Shown here: one piece after another, positions 1 to 6,123 of the stretch
How positions within the stretch are numbered: position 1 is the first letter of the stretch
Layout: the number at the start of each line of letters is the position of its first letter
Notes under the pieces: generated by a model
What the model was told of the DNA's origin: nothing
Databases searched by the model: none
The model's input: the letters and a program-made list of their open reading frames with translations, nothing else
Program-made: the position numbers and the translations under genes
Source of the DNA: Chitinophagaceae bacterium
GTDB taxonomy: Bacteria; Bacteroidota; Bacteroidia; Chitinophagales; Chitinophagaceae
Assembly (NCBI GenBank): GCA_017882205.1
Contig: JADGPY010000247.1
Coordinates: 1 to 6,400, forward strand
Reading direction: 5' to 3'
Length of the DNA: 6,400 nt

Positions 1-450
1 ATTTCCAGTTATGGTTCGCCATCTTATTATGCACAGAAAATATTTAATACGTATAAGGGCGACCGGGTAATTCCTATTGTGGCAGAGAACATTCCTACCC
101 AAATCACCAAACTAACTGGAAGGGATTCTGCGGCTGGCATTCAGCCAAAAATAATACCGGCAATGTTTTACGTTGCCACACGTAATGCTCAAACGGGCAC
201 AGTTTACCTTAAAGTGGTAAATACTTCAGGGGTAGAACAAAAGGTTAGCGTTGAAGTTAAGGGAGCAGTAAAAGTAGCGCAAGATGGGTTGTCTATAATT
301 CTTAAAGCCGATAAGCCAACCGATACCAATTCCATCACCGAACCCGGGAAGATTGTGCCTGTGATCACGAAAGTTAAAGGGATTGGACATAGTTTCACCC
401 AACTGTTTCCTGGTTATTCTATCACCATATTACAAATAGAAGCAAAATAA
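1..450 (+). CDS. Alpha-L-arabinofuranosidase, GH51 type, C-terminal part (5' end outside window)
   Basis: The reading frame is open from base 1 to the TAA at 448-450 and gives the last 149 residues of a longer protein. It begins with SSYGSPSYYAQKIF, followed by a GDRVIPIV-like segment. This is the usual end of the GH51 catalytic barrel, where the family has a GTPSYYVQKLF...GDxVLP pattern. The rest fits the C-terminal beta-sandwich of the family: MFYVATRNAQTGTVYLKVVN, then a segment with NSITEPGKIVP, and a final GYSITILQI strand. The family removes terminal alpha-L-arabinofuranosyl residues from arabinan, arabinoxylan and arabinogalactan. The catalytic acid/base and nucleophile glutamates would lie upstream, so activity cannot be judged here. 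An internal GTG at 79 could be mistaken for a start, but the family match continues upstream of it, so it is not the real start. The gene converges on the lacI-type gene with 73 bp between stop codons. Confidence 0.85.
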   Translation: MSSYGSPSYYAQKIFNTYKGDRVIPIVAENIPTQITKLTGRDSAAGIQPKIIPAMFYVATRNAQTGTVYLKVVNTSGVEQKVSVEVKGAVKVAQDGLSIILKADKPTDTNSITEPGKIVPVITKVKGIGHSFTQLFPGYSITILQIEAK

Positions 451-497
451 GGGGATAAGGAAACTTGATTATTTGACCTTAAATATGACTAAAAGTA

Positions 498-515
498 GTT
501 GGTTCAGTTGGTTCA
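498..515. repeat. Perfect 9-bp tandem duplication (GTTGGTTCA x2)
   Basis: GTTGGTTCA occurs twice back to back in the short gap between the convergent GH51 and lacI-type genes. It is non-coding and has no dyad symmetry, so it is not a terminator hairpin. It is most simply a replication-slippage duplication. No other copies were noticed in the window. Confidence 0.7.
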
Positions 516-523
516 TAATAGGC

Positions 524-1570
524 TTAAAATTGAGGATGCCCATTTCCTTTTTTTAATGATGATTTTCTGACGATCAGCTCAGAGCGTACGATAATAGTAT
601 TGGTAGTATGAATATTGCTAATCCCTTTCAGATGATTGATCATGTTTCGGGCTGCAATTTCACCCATGTCAATTCCTGGATAATTAATTGTTGTCAGGGG
701 CGGTTCAATCAGTTTACCAATGGCATCATTATTAAAACCTACTATAGCAATGTCATCAGGAATGCTAATTCCATGTTCTTTTAATGTTCGCATACAGACA
801 GCAGCAACAAAATCATTGACGATAAAAATACCGTCTGGCAATGGTTTCATGCGCATGATCTCCATCGCTGAATCAACACCTGCCTGTTCACTCAGGTCAT
901 TTACTATTAAGTTACTTTCATCAAAAGGAATTCCATTATCAAACAATGCATCACGGTAGCCTTTGTACCTTTGTGAATACACATTTCGTTTAAGGCTGGA
1001 AGTAATGTGGGCTATTCTTTTGCAACCCTGCTCAATGAGGTGTTGGGTCGCAACATAACCGCATTTGGTATTATCAATAATCACCACAGTATTATTGCCA
1101 TCCTGTTCTACCCTGTCAAAAAATAAAACCGGGATACCCTTATTTACAAAAGGTTTAAAATGATCCAAATCTGTTGTATCTAATGAAAGAGAAGCGATCA
1201 ATCCATCTACCCGTTTATGAAAAAAGTTATTAGCATTTGCCACTTCTTTTTCATGGCTTTCAGATGAGTGGGCGATGATCAGATCATAACCTGCCTCGGT
1301 TGTTACTTTCTCAATTCCTGCTAAAACAGAAGTAATAAAATTACTGTTTAACTTAGGTACTATAACACCTATCGTATTGGTTTGCTGCTGGCGAAGATTT
1401 CGTGCAAAATGATTAGAGCGGTAGCCCAATTCTTCTGCGAGATCAGATATTTTCTTTCTTGTTTTCTTGCTGACAACCCTATCATTTTGGAGAGCACGGC
1501 TTACTGTAGCAACTGAGATGTGGAGCTTATTTGCGAGATCATAAATAGTAACTTCCTTTCTTTTATTCAT
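524..1570 (-). CDS. LacI/GalR-family transcriptional regulator
   Basis: The protein has 348 residues, normal for the family. Residues 7-27 (VTIYDLANKLHISVATVSRAL) are the LacI helix-turn-helix, with VATVSRAL as recognition helix. Residues 50-62 form the hinge helix (YRSNHFARNLR). Its Leu59 matches the leucine that LacI-type proteins wedge into the operator minor groove. From about residue 66 (TIGVIVPKLNSNFI) a periplasmic-binding-protein-like effector domain follows, with VDGLIAS at 121-127, PVLFFDR at 147-153, a GYVATQHLIEQGCKRIAHI segment at 171-189, and IPDDIAIVGFNND at 270-282. The ligand is probably a sugar or sugar phosphate, but no specific ligand is evident. It is the last gene of the porter-isomerase-regulator cluster, 78 bp after the isomerase gene. 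An AT-rich operator-like element just upstream resembles one near the cluster promoter, so autoregulation and control of the porter are likely. The ATG start places the HTH at the normal distance from the N terminus. Confidence 0.95.
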   Translation of the reverse strand: MNKRKEVTIYDLANKLHISVATVSRALQNDRVVSKKTRKKISDLAEELGYRSNHFARNLRQQQTNTIGVIVPKLNSNFITSVLAGIEKVTTEAGYDLIIAHSSESHEKEVANANNFFHKRVDGLIASLSLDTTDLDHFKPFVNKGIPVLFFDRVEQDGNNTVVIIDNTKCGYVATQHLIEQGCKRIAHITSSLKRNVYSQRYKGYRDALFDNGIPFDESNLIVNDLSEQAGVDSAMEIMRMKPLPDGIFIVNDFVAAVCMRTLKEHGISIPDDIAIVGFNNDAIGKLIEPPLTTINYPGIDMGEIAARNMINHLKGISNIHTTNTIIVRSELIVRKSSLKKGNGHPQF

Positions 1571-1620
1571 ATAAACTCAGAGGTTTTTTTAGTTCACTTA
1601 TGTTTCTCCAGGTTCCGGGT

Positions 1621-1650
1621 TTTAATAACTAATAAATTTACTTATTATTT
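1621..1650 (-). promoter_or_regulatory. Candidate operator upstream of the lacI-type gene
   Basis: This element lies between the isomerase and lacI-type genes and overlaps the isomerase stop codon. Its core, TAATAA-N6-TTATTA at 1630-1647, has dyad symmetry. Its first 15 bases match 3630-3644 upstream of the porter gene with one mismatch, and its last 10 bases (CTTATTATTT) match 3645-3654 exactly. The two copies differ by a 5-nt insertion here. Both are very AT-rich, so chance similarity is possible, and neither has the central CG common in LacI-family operators. A weak attenuating hairpin is an alternative reading. Confidence 0.4.
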
Positions 1651-2143
1651 ATCTTCCAAAATCATCCTGAACCCTAACAATATCATCCTCATTGCTTGGT
1701 TTATTAACATTGGTATGTTGCCATATTTCTGCAATAATTCCCCAATTTTCTAAACCGATCAGGCGATGACGCTCACCTTGTTTTAATCGAATGATATCCC
1801 CGCTTTGTAATATATGCTTTTCTTTTTCTTCATCATTGTCACTGGTAACCACTGCAACCGGACCTTCAATACACTTCCATATTTCTGCACGGCGAAAATG
1901 ATATTGCCAGCTTAATTTGGTTTGCGGAGCCACTAAGAGAATCTTCGGGCTAATCTTTTCGGTGATCTTTAATTCATCAATGTTCTCATTTGGAAAATAA
2001 TACTTAACAAACTGCGGAGCATTAGCTTCATCAATTACATAAAAACCTCCCCAGGGACGGGTATCATCTTTATTAATAATTGTAAAGCCTTGTTGCTGTA
2101 GCATATTAGCAACTTTTTGGAAAGTGGAAATTTTATCTGGCAT
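1649..2143 (-). CDS. Stand-alone cupin sugar-phosphate isomerase, type II mannose-6-phosphate isomerase-like
   Basis: The 164-residue protein matches the cupin domain that normally forms the C-terminal half of bifunctional ManC-type mannose-1-phosphate guanylyltransferase/mannose-6-phosphate isomerases. Visible landmarks are RPWGGFYVID at 29-38, KILLVAPQTKLSWQYHFRRA at 67-86 running into EIW, a GERHRL motif at 123-128, and the closing EDDIVRVQDDFGR at 152-164. By analogy with the family, Q80, H82, E87 and H126 are the likely metal ligands. The family interconverts mannose-6-phosphate and fructose-6-phosphate; close relatives are sometimes labelled phosphoheptose isomerase without proof. The protein has no signal peptide and is probably cytosolic. 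It lies 57 bp after the sugar porter gene and 78 bp before the lacI-type gene on the same strand, which suggests it brings the imported sugar, after phosphorylation, into central metabolism. No kinase gene is present in the window. The family assignment is firm and the exact substrate is inferred. Confidence 0.85.
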   Translation of the reverse strand: MPDKISTFQKVANMLQQQGFTIINKDDTRPWGGFYVIDEANAPQFVKYYFPNENIDELKITEKISPKILLVAPQTKLSWQYHFRRAEIWKCIEGPVAVVTSDNDEEKEKHILQSGDIIRLKQGERHRLIGLENWGIIAEIWQHTNVNKPSNEDDIVRVQDDFGR

Positions 2144-2176
2144 AGTTAAAGTGTGAATAGTGATTATTTTATCTGG
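2130..2176. repeat. 11-bp direct repeat flanking the isomerase start codon
   Basis: ATTTTATCTGG occurs at 2130-2140 (within the first codons of the isomerase gene) and again at 2166-2176 (in its leader), 36 bp apart, each followed closely by ATAG. The spacing is not a clean number of helical turns. It may be a relic of a local duplication or may be chance in AT-rich DNA. There is no evidence of function. Confidence 0.4.
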
Positions 2177-2200
2177 ATAGGATGACTAAATATACTCCTT

Positions 2201-3547
2201 TTACAAAATGCGTGGATCGGACAAACTTATTGTAGCTTCTAACGCTTCAAGAGGGACCCCTTTGGTTTCAGGCATTTTAAAAATCACCCACATCAATTGT
2301 AAACACATCATGATAGCAAAAAACAGGAAAATAGGGGCGGGGCCAAATCTTGTTGCCAGTATTGGAAATATAGTTGTTATAATAGCCGCTAAAACCCAGT
2401 GTGTAGTACATCCGAGTGATTGCCCATAGGCACGAACATTAGTAGGAAATATTTCTGATATAAATACCCAGATCACAGCACCCTGACCTATAGCATGAGA
2501 GGCAATAAATATGAAAAGAAGTACAGGAACTACCAAACCGCCCACATAGTGATAATAAAATGCCGCAGCCACAGACGCTAAGGAGAGAATATATCCAACA
2601 GACCCAATTAACATCAATTTTCTTCTACCCCATCTGTCTATCAGGTATAAGCCAAGCATTGTAAAAACCAGGTTTACCAATCCGACACCTGCACTTTGGA
2701 GAAAGGCGGCTTGTTTTCCTATACCCGCAAGTTCGAAAACCCGCGGGGCAAAATAAATAATAGCATTGATGCCTGATAACTGGTTAAAGAAAGCAATAAG
2801 TATTGCCAGGAATATAGGGACGCTAAACCTTTTGGTTAAAAAAGCTGACAGACTTTCTTTTTGATTCTCCTCTTCAATAGATTTATGAAGAGCCTGTATA
2901 GCCTGATCTACACCGCCAGGATCACTTACCTCCAGGGTTTTACGGGCTTTATCATAGTCACCTTTATGAACAATTAACCACCTTGGACTTTCCGGAACGA
3001 AAACAACAAGAATACAATATATTAATGCAGGCACTGCTAGTACACCTAACATTATTCGCCAGCTATCCTCACCTCCAACTCCTTGTAATAAGTAATTAGA
3101 AAAATAGGCGATTAAAATTCCAAATACGATATTAAATTGAAATGTAGCAACCAGTTTTCCCCGGTTTTTTGGCGGGGCAATTTCGGTAATATACATTGGA
3201 GCTACCACAGAGGAAGCACCAATTGCTAAGCCTCCAAGAACTCTAAACAACATGAACGTATATACTTCGGGAGCCATTGCTGAACCTAGCGCAGATACCA
3301 TGTAAAATATCCCGATCCAAAGCAATGTTTTCTTTCGGCCAAACCTGGTCGCTGGAATACCCCCTAAGAGCGCGCCGATTACTGTTCCATAAAGTGCAAT
3401 GGCAATAGCAATGCCGTGAAGGATGTCACTTAATCCCCAGATTTTTTTAATATCCTGTTCTGCACCAGAAATAACGGCAGTGTCAAAACCGAACAAAAAT
3501 CCTCCAAGAGCAACTACAATGCTCCATAAGATTAGTTTTTTATTCAT
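2201..3547 (-). CDS. MFS sugar/H+ symporter (sugar porter family, XylE/GLUT-like)
   Basis: This 448-residue inner-membrane protein has the twelve hydrophobic segments of the sugar porter family. Family signatures are RFGRKK at 68-73, PESPRWL at 185-191, NQLSGINAIIYFAP at 255-268, DRWGRRK at 304-310, EIFPTNVRA at 365-373 and PETKG at 426-430. D22 (in FGFDTAVISG) and R102 (in FRVLGG) match the E. coli XylE D27-R133 pair that couples proton movement, so H+ symport is likely. Sugar-site positions keep Q137 (XylE Q168), Q256 (Q289), N261 (N294), Y265 (Y298), W360 (W392) and W384 (W416). They differ at N255 (Q288), I144 (Q175) and H383 (Q415). I144 agrees with GLUT1 rather than XylE, so xylose should not be assumed. 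It is the first gene of a cluster with the isomerase and the LacI-type regulator, with its own promoter upstream. The ATG start puts TM1 immediately after a short basic N terminus, as expected. Confidence 0.93.
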   Translation of the reverse strand: MNKKLILWSIVVALGGFLFGFDTAVISGAEQDIKKIWGLSDILHGIAIAIALYGTVIGALLGGIPATRFGRKKTLLWIGIFYMVSALGSAMAPEVYTFMLFRVLGGLAIGASSVVAPMYITEIAPPKNRGKLVATFQFNIVFGILIAYFSNYLLQGVGGEDSWRIMLGVLAVPALIYCILVVFVPESPRWLIVHKGDYDKARKTLEVSDPGGVDQAIQALHKSIEEENQKESLSAFLTKRFSVPIFLAILIAFFNQLSGINAIIYFAPRVFELAGIGKQAAFLQSAGVGLVNLVFTMLGLYLIDRWGRRKLMLIGSVGYILSLASVAAAFYYHYVGGLVVPVLLFIFIASHAIGQGAVIWVFISEIFPTNVRAYGQSLGCTTHWVLAAIITTIFPILATRFGPAPIFLFFAIMMCLQLMWVIFKMPETKGVPLEALEATISLSDPRIL

Positions 3548-3563
3548 ATAGCAGAATCTTGAA

Positions 3564-3578
3564 GAAGCAATTTACTTC
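3564..3578. repeat. 15-bp inverted repeat in the porter leader
   Basis: GAAGCAATTTACTTC pairs as GAAG-x-AA/TT-x-CTTC around a central T with one mismatched pair. It lies about 16 nt upstream of the porter start codon in its predicted 5' leader. In RNA only a short four-pair stem could form, so a weak hairpin near the ribosome entry site or a second protein-binding half-site pair are both possible. No second copy was found near the regulator gene. Confidence 0.3.
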
Positions 3579-3635
3579 AGCTACCCCACAGAATTTCCCT
3601 GGTCCCAAATTCTCCATTCTTACTTACTATTTAAT

Positions 3636-3654
3636 AAATAATAACTTATTATTT
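3636..3654. promoter_or_regulatory. Perfect 19-bp palindrome, candidate repressor operator for the porter cluster
   Basis: AAATAATAACTTATTATTT is a perfect dyad around C3645. With one further mismatch the symmetry extends over 3632-3658. It starts about 10 bp downstream of the predicted -7 box, hence just past the expected transcription start, a classic site for blocking RNA polymerase. A closely related sequence lies upstream of the lacI-type gene at 1621-1650, which points to the cluster's own LacI-family protein as binder. Against this, the site is purely AT-rich with an odd centre and lacks the central CG of many LacI-family operators. It could instead be a site for another factor. Confidence 0.5.
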
Positions 3655-3664
3655 TTTATTGATT

Positions 3665-3693
3665 CAAAGGTAAGCATCTGCGATCTCCTTCAA
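3665..3693 (-). promoter_or_regulatory. Bacteroidota-type promoter for the porter-isomerase-regulator cluster
   Basis: Read on the minus strand, TTG at 3693-3691 is followed after 18 nt by TACCTTTG at 3672-3665. This matches the phylum's primary sigma consensus (TTG or TTTG, about 17-23 nt spacer, TAnnTTTG) at every fixed position. Transcription would start near 3660, giving a leader of about 113 nt before the porter ATG. No equally good match was seen for the divergent SET gene or immediately upstream of the lacI-type gene. Confidence 0.7.
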
Positions 3694-3776
3694 TAGGCAT
3701 TCTTTTATGAACTTACATGTCTAAATAACGGTCCGGCTTTTGCAGATCCTTTCATTTATGCATTCAAATAAACTTT

Positions 3777-4193
3777 ATGGCATTGCTGGAAAAGCATCTA
3801 ATAGTAAAAAGATCTACGATACCGCAGGCAGGAAAGGGATTGTTTACCAAAATATCCATTCCTAAAGACACACTTATTGTTGAATACAAAGGAAAGATAA
3901 GTTCCTGGAAGGATGCCAACCATGATAACGGCATGAATGGATACATTTATTATATAAACCGAAAGCATGTGATAGATGCAAAAAATTATATAAAGGCGCT
4001 TGCCCGCTATGCAAATGATGGTAAAGGACCTTATGGTGTGAAGGGCGTGAAAAATAATTCGGACTATGTAAAGCAAGATGACAAAGTATATATTAAATCT
4101 ACTAAAGACATCTCTGCAGGTAGTGAGATATTGGTTGGCTATGGAAAGGAATATTGGGATGTAATTAAGAAAAATGGTTTATCCTTTAACTAA
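3777..4193 (+). CDS. Minimal SET-domain protein, putative protein-lysine N-methyltransferase
   Basis: Almost all of the 138 residues form one SET domain. AGKGLF at 18-23 is the S-adenosylmethionine-binding GxG segment and VEYKGKI at 35-41 the following strand. ARYANDGKG at 76-84 takes the place of the RFINHS/RYINDA motif, with NN at 93-94. ISAGSEILVGYGKEYW at 112-127 corresponds to the GEELxxDYG motif, with Y122 as the likely catalytic tyrosine. No cysteine-rich pre- or post-SET region is present, so the protein is close in size to viral and bacterial single-domain SET enzymes. The family transfers methyl groups to lysine side chains of proteins; the target here is unknown. There is no signal peptide, so it is probably cytosolic. 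It diverges from the porter cluster across 229 bp and converges with the ice-binding-domain gene 40 bp downstream, so it is probably transcribed alone. The ATG at 3777 leaves only four residues before the first SET strand (HLIVKRS). No Shine-Dalgarno sequence precedes it. The family call is firm and its enzymatic activity is inferred. Confidence 0.85.
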   Translation: MALLEKHLIVKRSTIPQAGKGLFTKISIPKDTLIVEYKGKISSWKDANHDNGMNGYIYYINRKHVIDAKNYIKALARYANDGKGPYGVKGVKNNSDYVKQDDKVYIKSTKDISAGSEILVGYGKEYWDVIKKNGLSFN

Positions 4194-4233
4194 ATAAAAA
4201 GACCACCAATCGCGAGGTTGCTCTGCGTTTCTA

Positions 4234-6123
4234 CTATTGCACCATCACTTTGCCATCATACACTTTTCCTCCATTGCTTAATATATTAATTAGATATATA
4301 CCTCTTTGCGATGGCTTCTCTATTTTGTAAGTATTTACTTCCCTGGTCAGAATTATCTTCTGTGTCGACATTATTTTACCGTCTATGCTATACAGTTCAA
4401 TGGAACCATTACCAGGTTCTGCACCCGAAGTTTGTACATAAATAAAATTTCCCTGAACATATTGCTTCGCATTTAAGCCCTGGTTTAAACTCAGCTTCAC
4501 CTGGATGATTTGGAAGTATTTTTTTTGTCCGTCGTTATCAGTTTGTGATATACGATAGAAGGTAAGGCTATAGGGTTGCTGATCTGTAAAGGAATACTGG
4601 TATTCTCCATTTATTGTTGGCCCGCCAGCATTTACATTGGTTAAAGTTTCAAATGTATTCCCATCCCTGCTTTTTTCAATCGTGAAAAAGCCGTTATTCA
4701 TTTCATAAGTTGTGGCCCATTCCAACAATACATTCTTTTGGATTGGCTTACCGCGGAAATAAAGCCAGCTAACAGGTAAGTTTGCGTTACAATTGCCAGA
4801 CGGATTAGTGGCAACTATTGCAGCAGTACCTACAGCGCCATTGGTTGTTAAGGCTCTTCCATTGATTGAAGCACCTGTGTTTAAGTTGAGCGCACCGTTG
4901 TTGCATACAATCGTTCCGTTGAAAACTGAGTAATCATTTATGGTCACAGCGCCTTCAACTTTCCAATAAACATTTTTTGCCTGCGTTCCGTTGATCAATC
5001 TAACTTTTGAATAAGTGCTTGTTGTAAGGGCACCGTTTATCTTTATAACAAATACTGCATTGGAATCTCCTTGTGCATTCAGGTAAACTGTATCGGTAAA
5101 TGTTGCTGCCGCATTCATGAGGTAAGTATGCGGTGTAAGCACGAGGTTGTTTCCAAACTGGGCCGGATACAACAACTCAATTTGATATGGTAATATGTTT
5201 AAATAATTATAGGCATTGAGCAAATCTGCTGCAGCTGCTGCGGTTGAGCCATCAGGTATGGGATGAATATGACCATCTACAAACAATGGATTATAGCCGG
5301 TGGTTAAACCAACATTCGTCCCAACATCACCGGTAACATGCGTGATGCCGGTATTTGTAACTGGTCCGTTGCCTGAAAATATTGCATAGCAGGCTGCTGA
5401 AACAAGGTTAGGAGCAGCCGGTCCGGTCAGTACAGGACTTCCGCATCCGATTGGGGTATATGCCAGTACTCCATCAGTGGTAATAGCCCCTGAGGTAGAA
5501 AGGGCTCTTCCTTCAAGTGTATCGTTGGTAGTCATGTTTATTGCAGCATTATTAGCAATAACTGTTCCCCTCATTAAAGTTGCTGAAGCCATACTTACCA
5601 AACCTTCCACTTTCCAAAACACATTGCATGCTTGTGCCCCATTGATCAATTTGACTTTGGAAGATGGGTTTGTAGAAAAGGCTGCCTGAATTTGAAAAAT
5701 AAATACAGCATTACTATTTCCTCTTGCATCTAAAATAAGGTCAGAGTTTAATGTTGTTACAGCGGATATTTTGTATACGCCGGCAATTAGGGTATCTCCG
5801 TTTCCAAGCAAAGGGGCTGGAAAGAAAGTAGGTATTGAGCTATTCAGTTGATTATAAGCAATCTGCAAATCTGCCATACATTGTCCACTTGCACCATCAG
5901 CGTTGTGCATTACTCCATTCACATTGCCAAAACCGGTGATGGCCCCGTTGTTGGTACCTACATTGCCTGTAAGCTGAGAAATTCCAGTGTTACCTACGGC
6001 TCCAACAGAAGAGAAGAGCACAAAACTGGCTGCTGTGCCTAAATCAGGAGCCTGTGCAAAATTTACAATTGGGGAAGATAATAAGCAAATGGCTATTATA
6101 ATAGGGAGTAATTTTTTTTTCAT
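4234..6123 (-). CDS. Secreted protein with two ice-binding-like (DUF3494) domains and a T9SS sorting domain
   Basis: The protein has 629 residues. Residues 1-25 are a signal peptide (basic MKKK, hydrophobic core, cleavage near NFAQA). Residues 27-227 and 238-446 are two tandem DUF3494 domains. Each opens with A-x-F/Y-x-x-F-S, N-T-G-I-[ST] and T-G-[ND]-V-G-T-N, and each carries the late block SKVxLING-Q-NVxWKVEG, then NGT/RGT and GRAL-T-GA. The two are roughly half identical over that late block. Residues 449-545 form a beta-sandwich segment (LPVSWLYF, VLLEWATTYEMNNGFFTIEK, YRISQTDNDG) commonly seen just before the sorting domain in Bacteroidota exported proteins. Residues about 555-629 match a type A T9SS C-terminal sorting domain (IELYSIDGK, RGIYLINI, GKVMVQ). 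The protein should cross the inner membrane by Sec and the outer membrane by T9SS, ending on the surface or released. DUF3494 proteins include ice-binding proteins, but many homologues are adhesin-like or untested. Repeat 1 carries C166 where repeat 2 has K383. Activity on ice is not shown by sequence. Confidence 0.9.
   Translation of the reverse strand: MKKKLLPIIIAICLLSSPIVNFAQAPDLGTAASFVLFSSVGAVGNTGISQLTGNVGTNNGAITGFGNVNGVMHNADGASGQCMADLQIAYNQLNSSIPTFFPAPLLGNGDTLIAGVYKISAVTTLNSDLILDARGNSNAVFIFQIQAAFSTNPSSKVKLINGAQACNVFWKVEGLVSMASATLMRGTVIANNAAINMTTNDTLEGRALSTSGAITTDGVLAYTPIGCGSPVLTGPAAPNLVSAACYAIFSGNGPVTNTGITHVTGDVGTNVGLTTGYNPLFVDGHIHPIPDGSTAAAAADLLNAYNYLNILPYQIELLYPAQFGNNLVLTPHTYLMNAAATFTDTVYLNAQGDSNAVFVIKINGALTTSTYSKVRLINGTQAKNVYWKVEGAVTINDYSVFNGTIVCNNGALNLNTGASINGRALTTNGAVGTAAIVATNPSGNCNANLPVSWLYFRGKPIQKNVLLEWATTYEMNNGFFTIEKSRDGNTFETLTNVNAGGPTINGEYQYSFTDQQPYSLTFYRISQTDNDGQKKYFQIIQVKLSLNQGLNAKQYVQGNFIYVQTSGAEPGNGSIELYSIDGKIMSTQKIILTREVNTYKIEKPSQRGIYLINILSNGGKVYDGKVMVQ

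Noticed and set aside
79..450. A 123-residue gene starting at the GTG at position 79
   Set aside because: The same frame is open back to base 1 and the upstream residues carry the GH51 end-of-barrel motif, so this is only the tail of a larger gene.
720..959. Plus-strand open frame inside the lacI-type gene
   Set aside because: It lies wholly antisense to a well-supported regulator gene and shows no recognisable motif.
1520..1753. Plus-strand open frame across the regulator-isomerase gap
   Set aside because: It is antisense to the ends of two real genes, and its hydrophobic look comes from AT-rich intergenic DNA.
2184..2199. Strong AAGGAG Shine-Dalgarno-like sequence on the minus strand after the porter stop codon
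   Set aside because: No start codon lies at a usable distance; the isomerase ATG is about 50 nt further on, so it probably does not act as its ribosome binding site.
3764..4076. Minus-strand open frames opposite the SET gene
   Set aside because: They are shadows of the SET-domain frame, which has clear family motifs.
4194..4233. Possible bidirectional terminator between the convergent SET and ice-binding-domain genes
   Set aside because: The segment contains a TCGCGA core, but the flanks do not pair into a stable stem and no T-run follows, so a terminator cannot be supported.
5477..6042. Plus-strand open frames opposite the ice-binding-domain gene
   Set aside because: They are antisense to a strongly supported coding region and carry no motif of their own.
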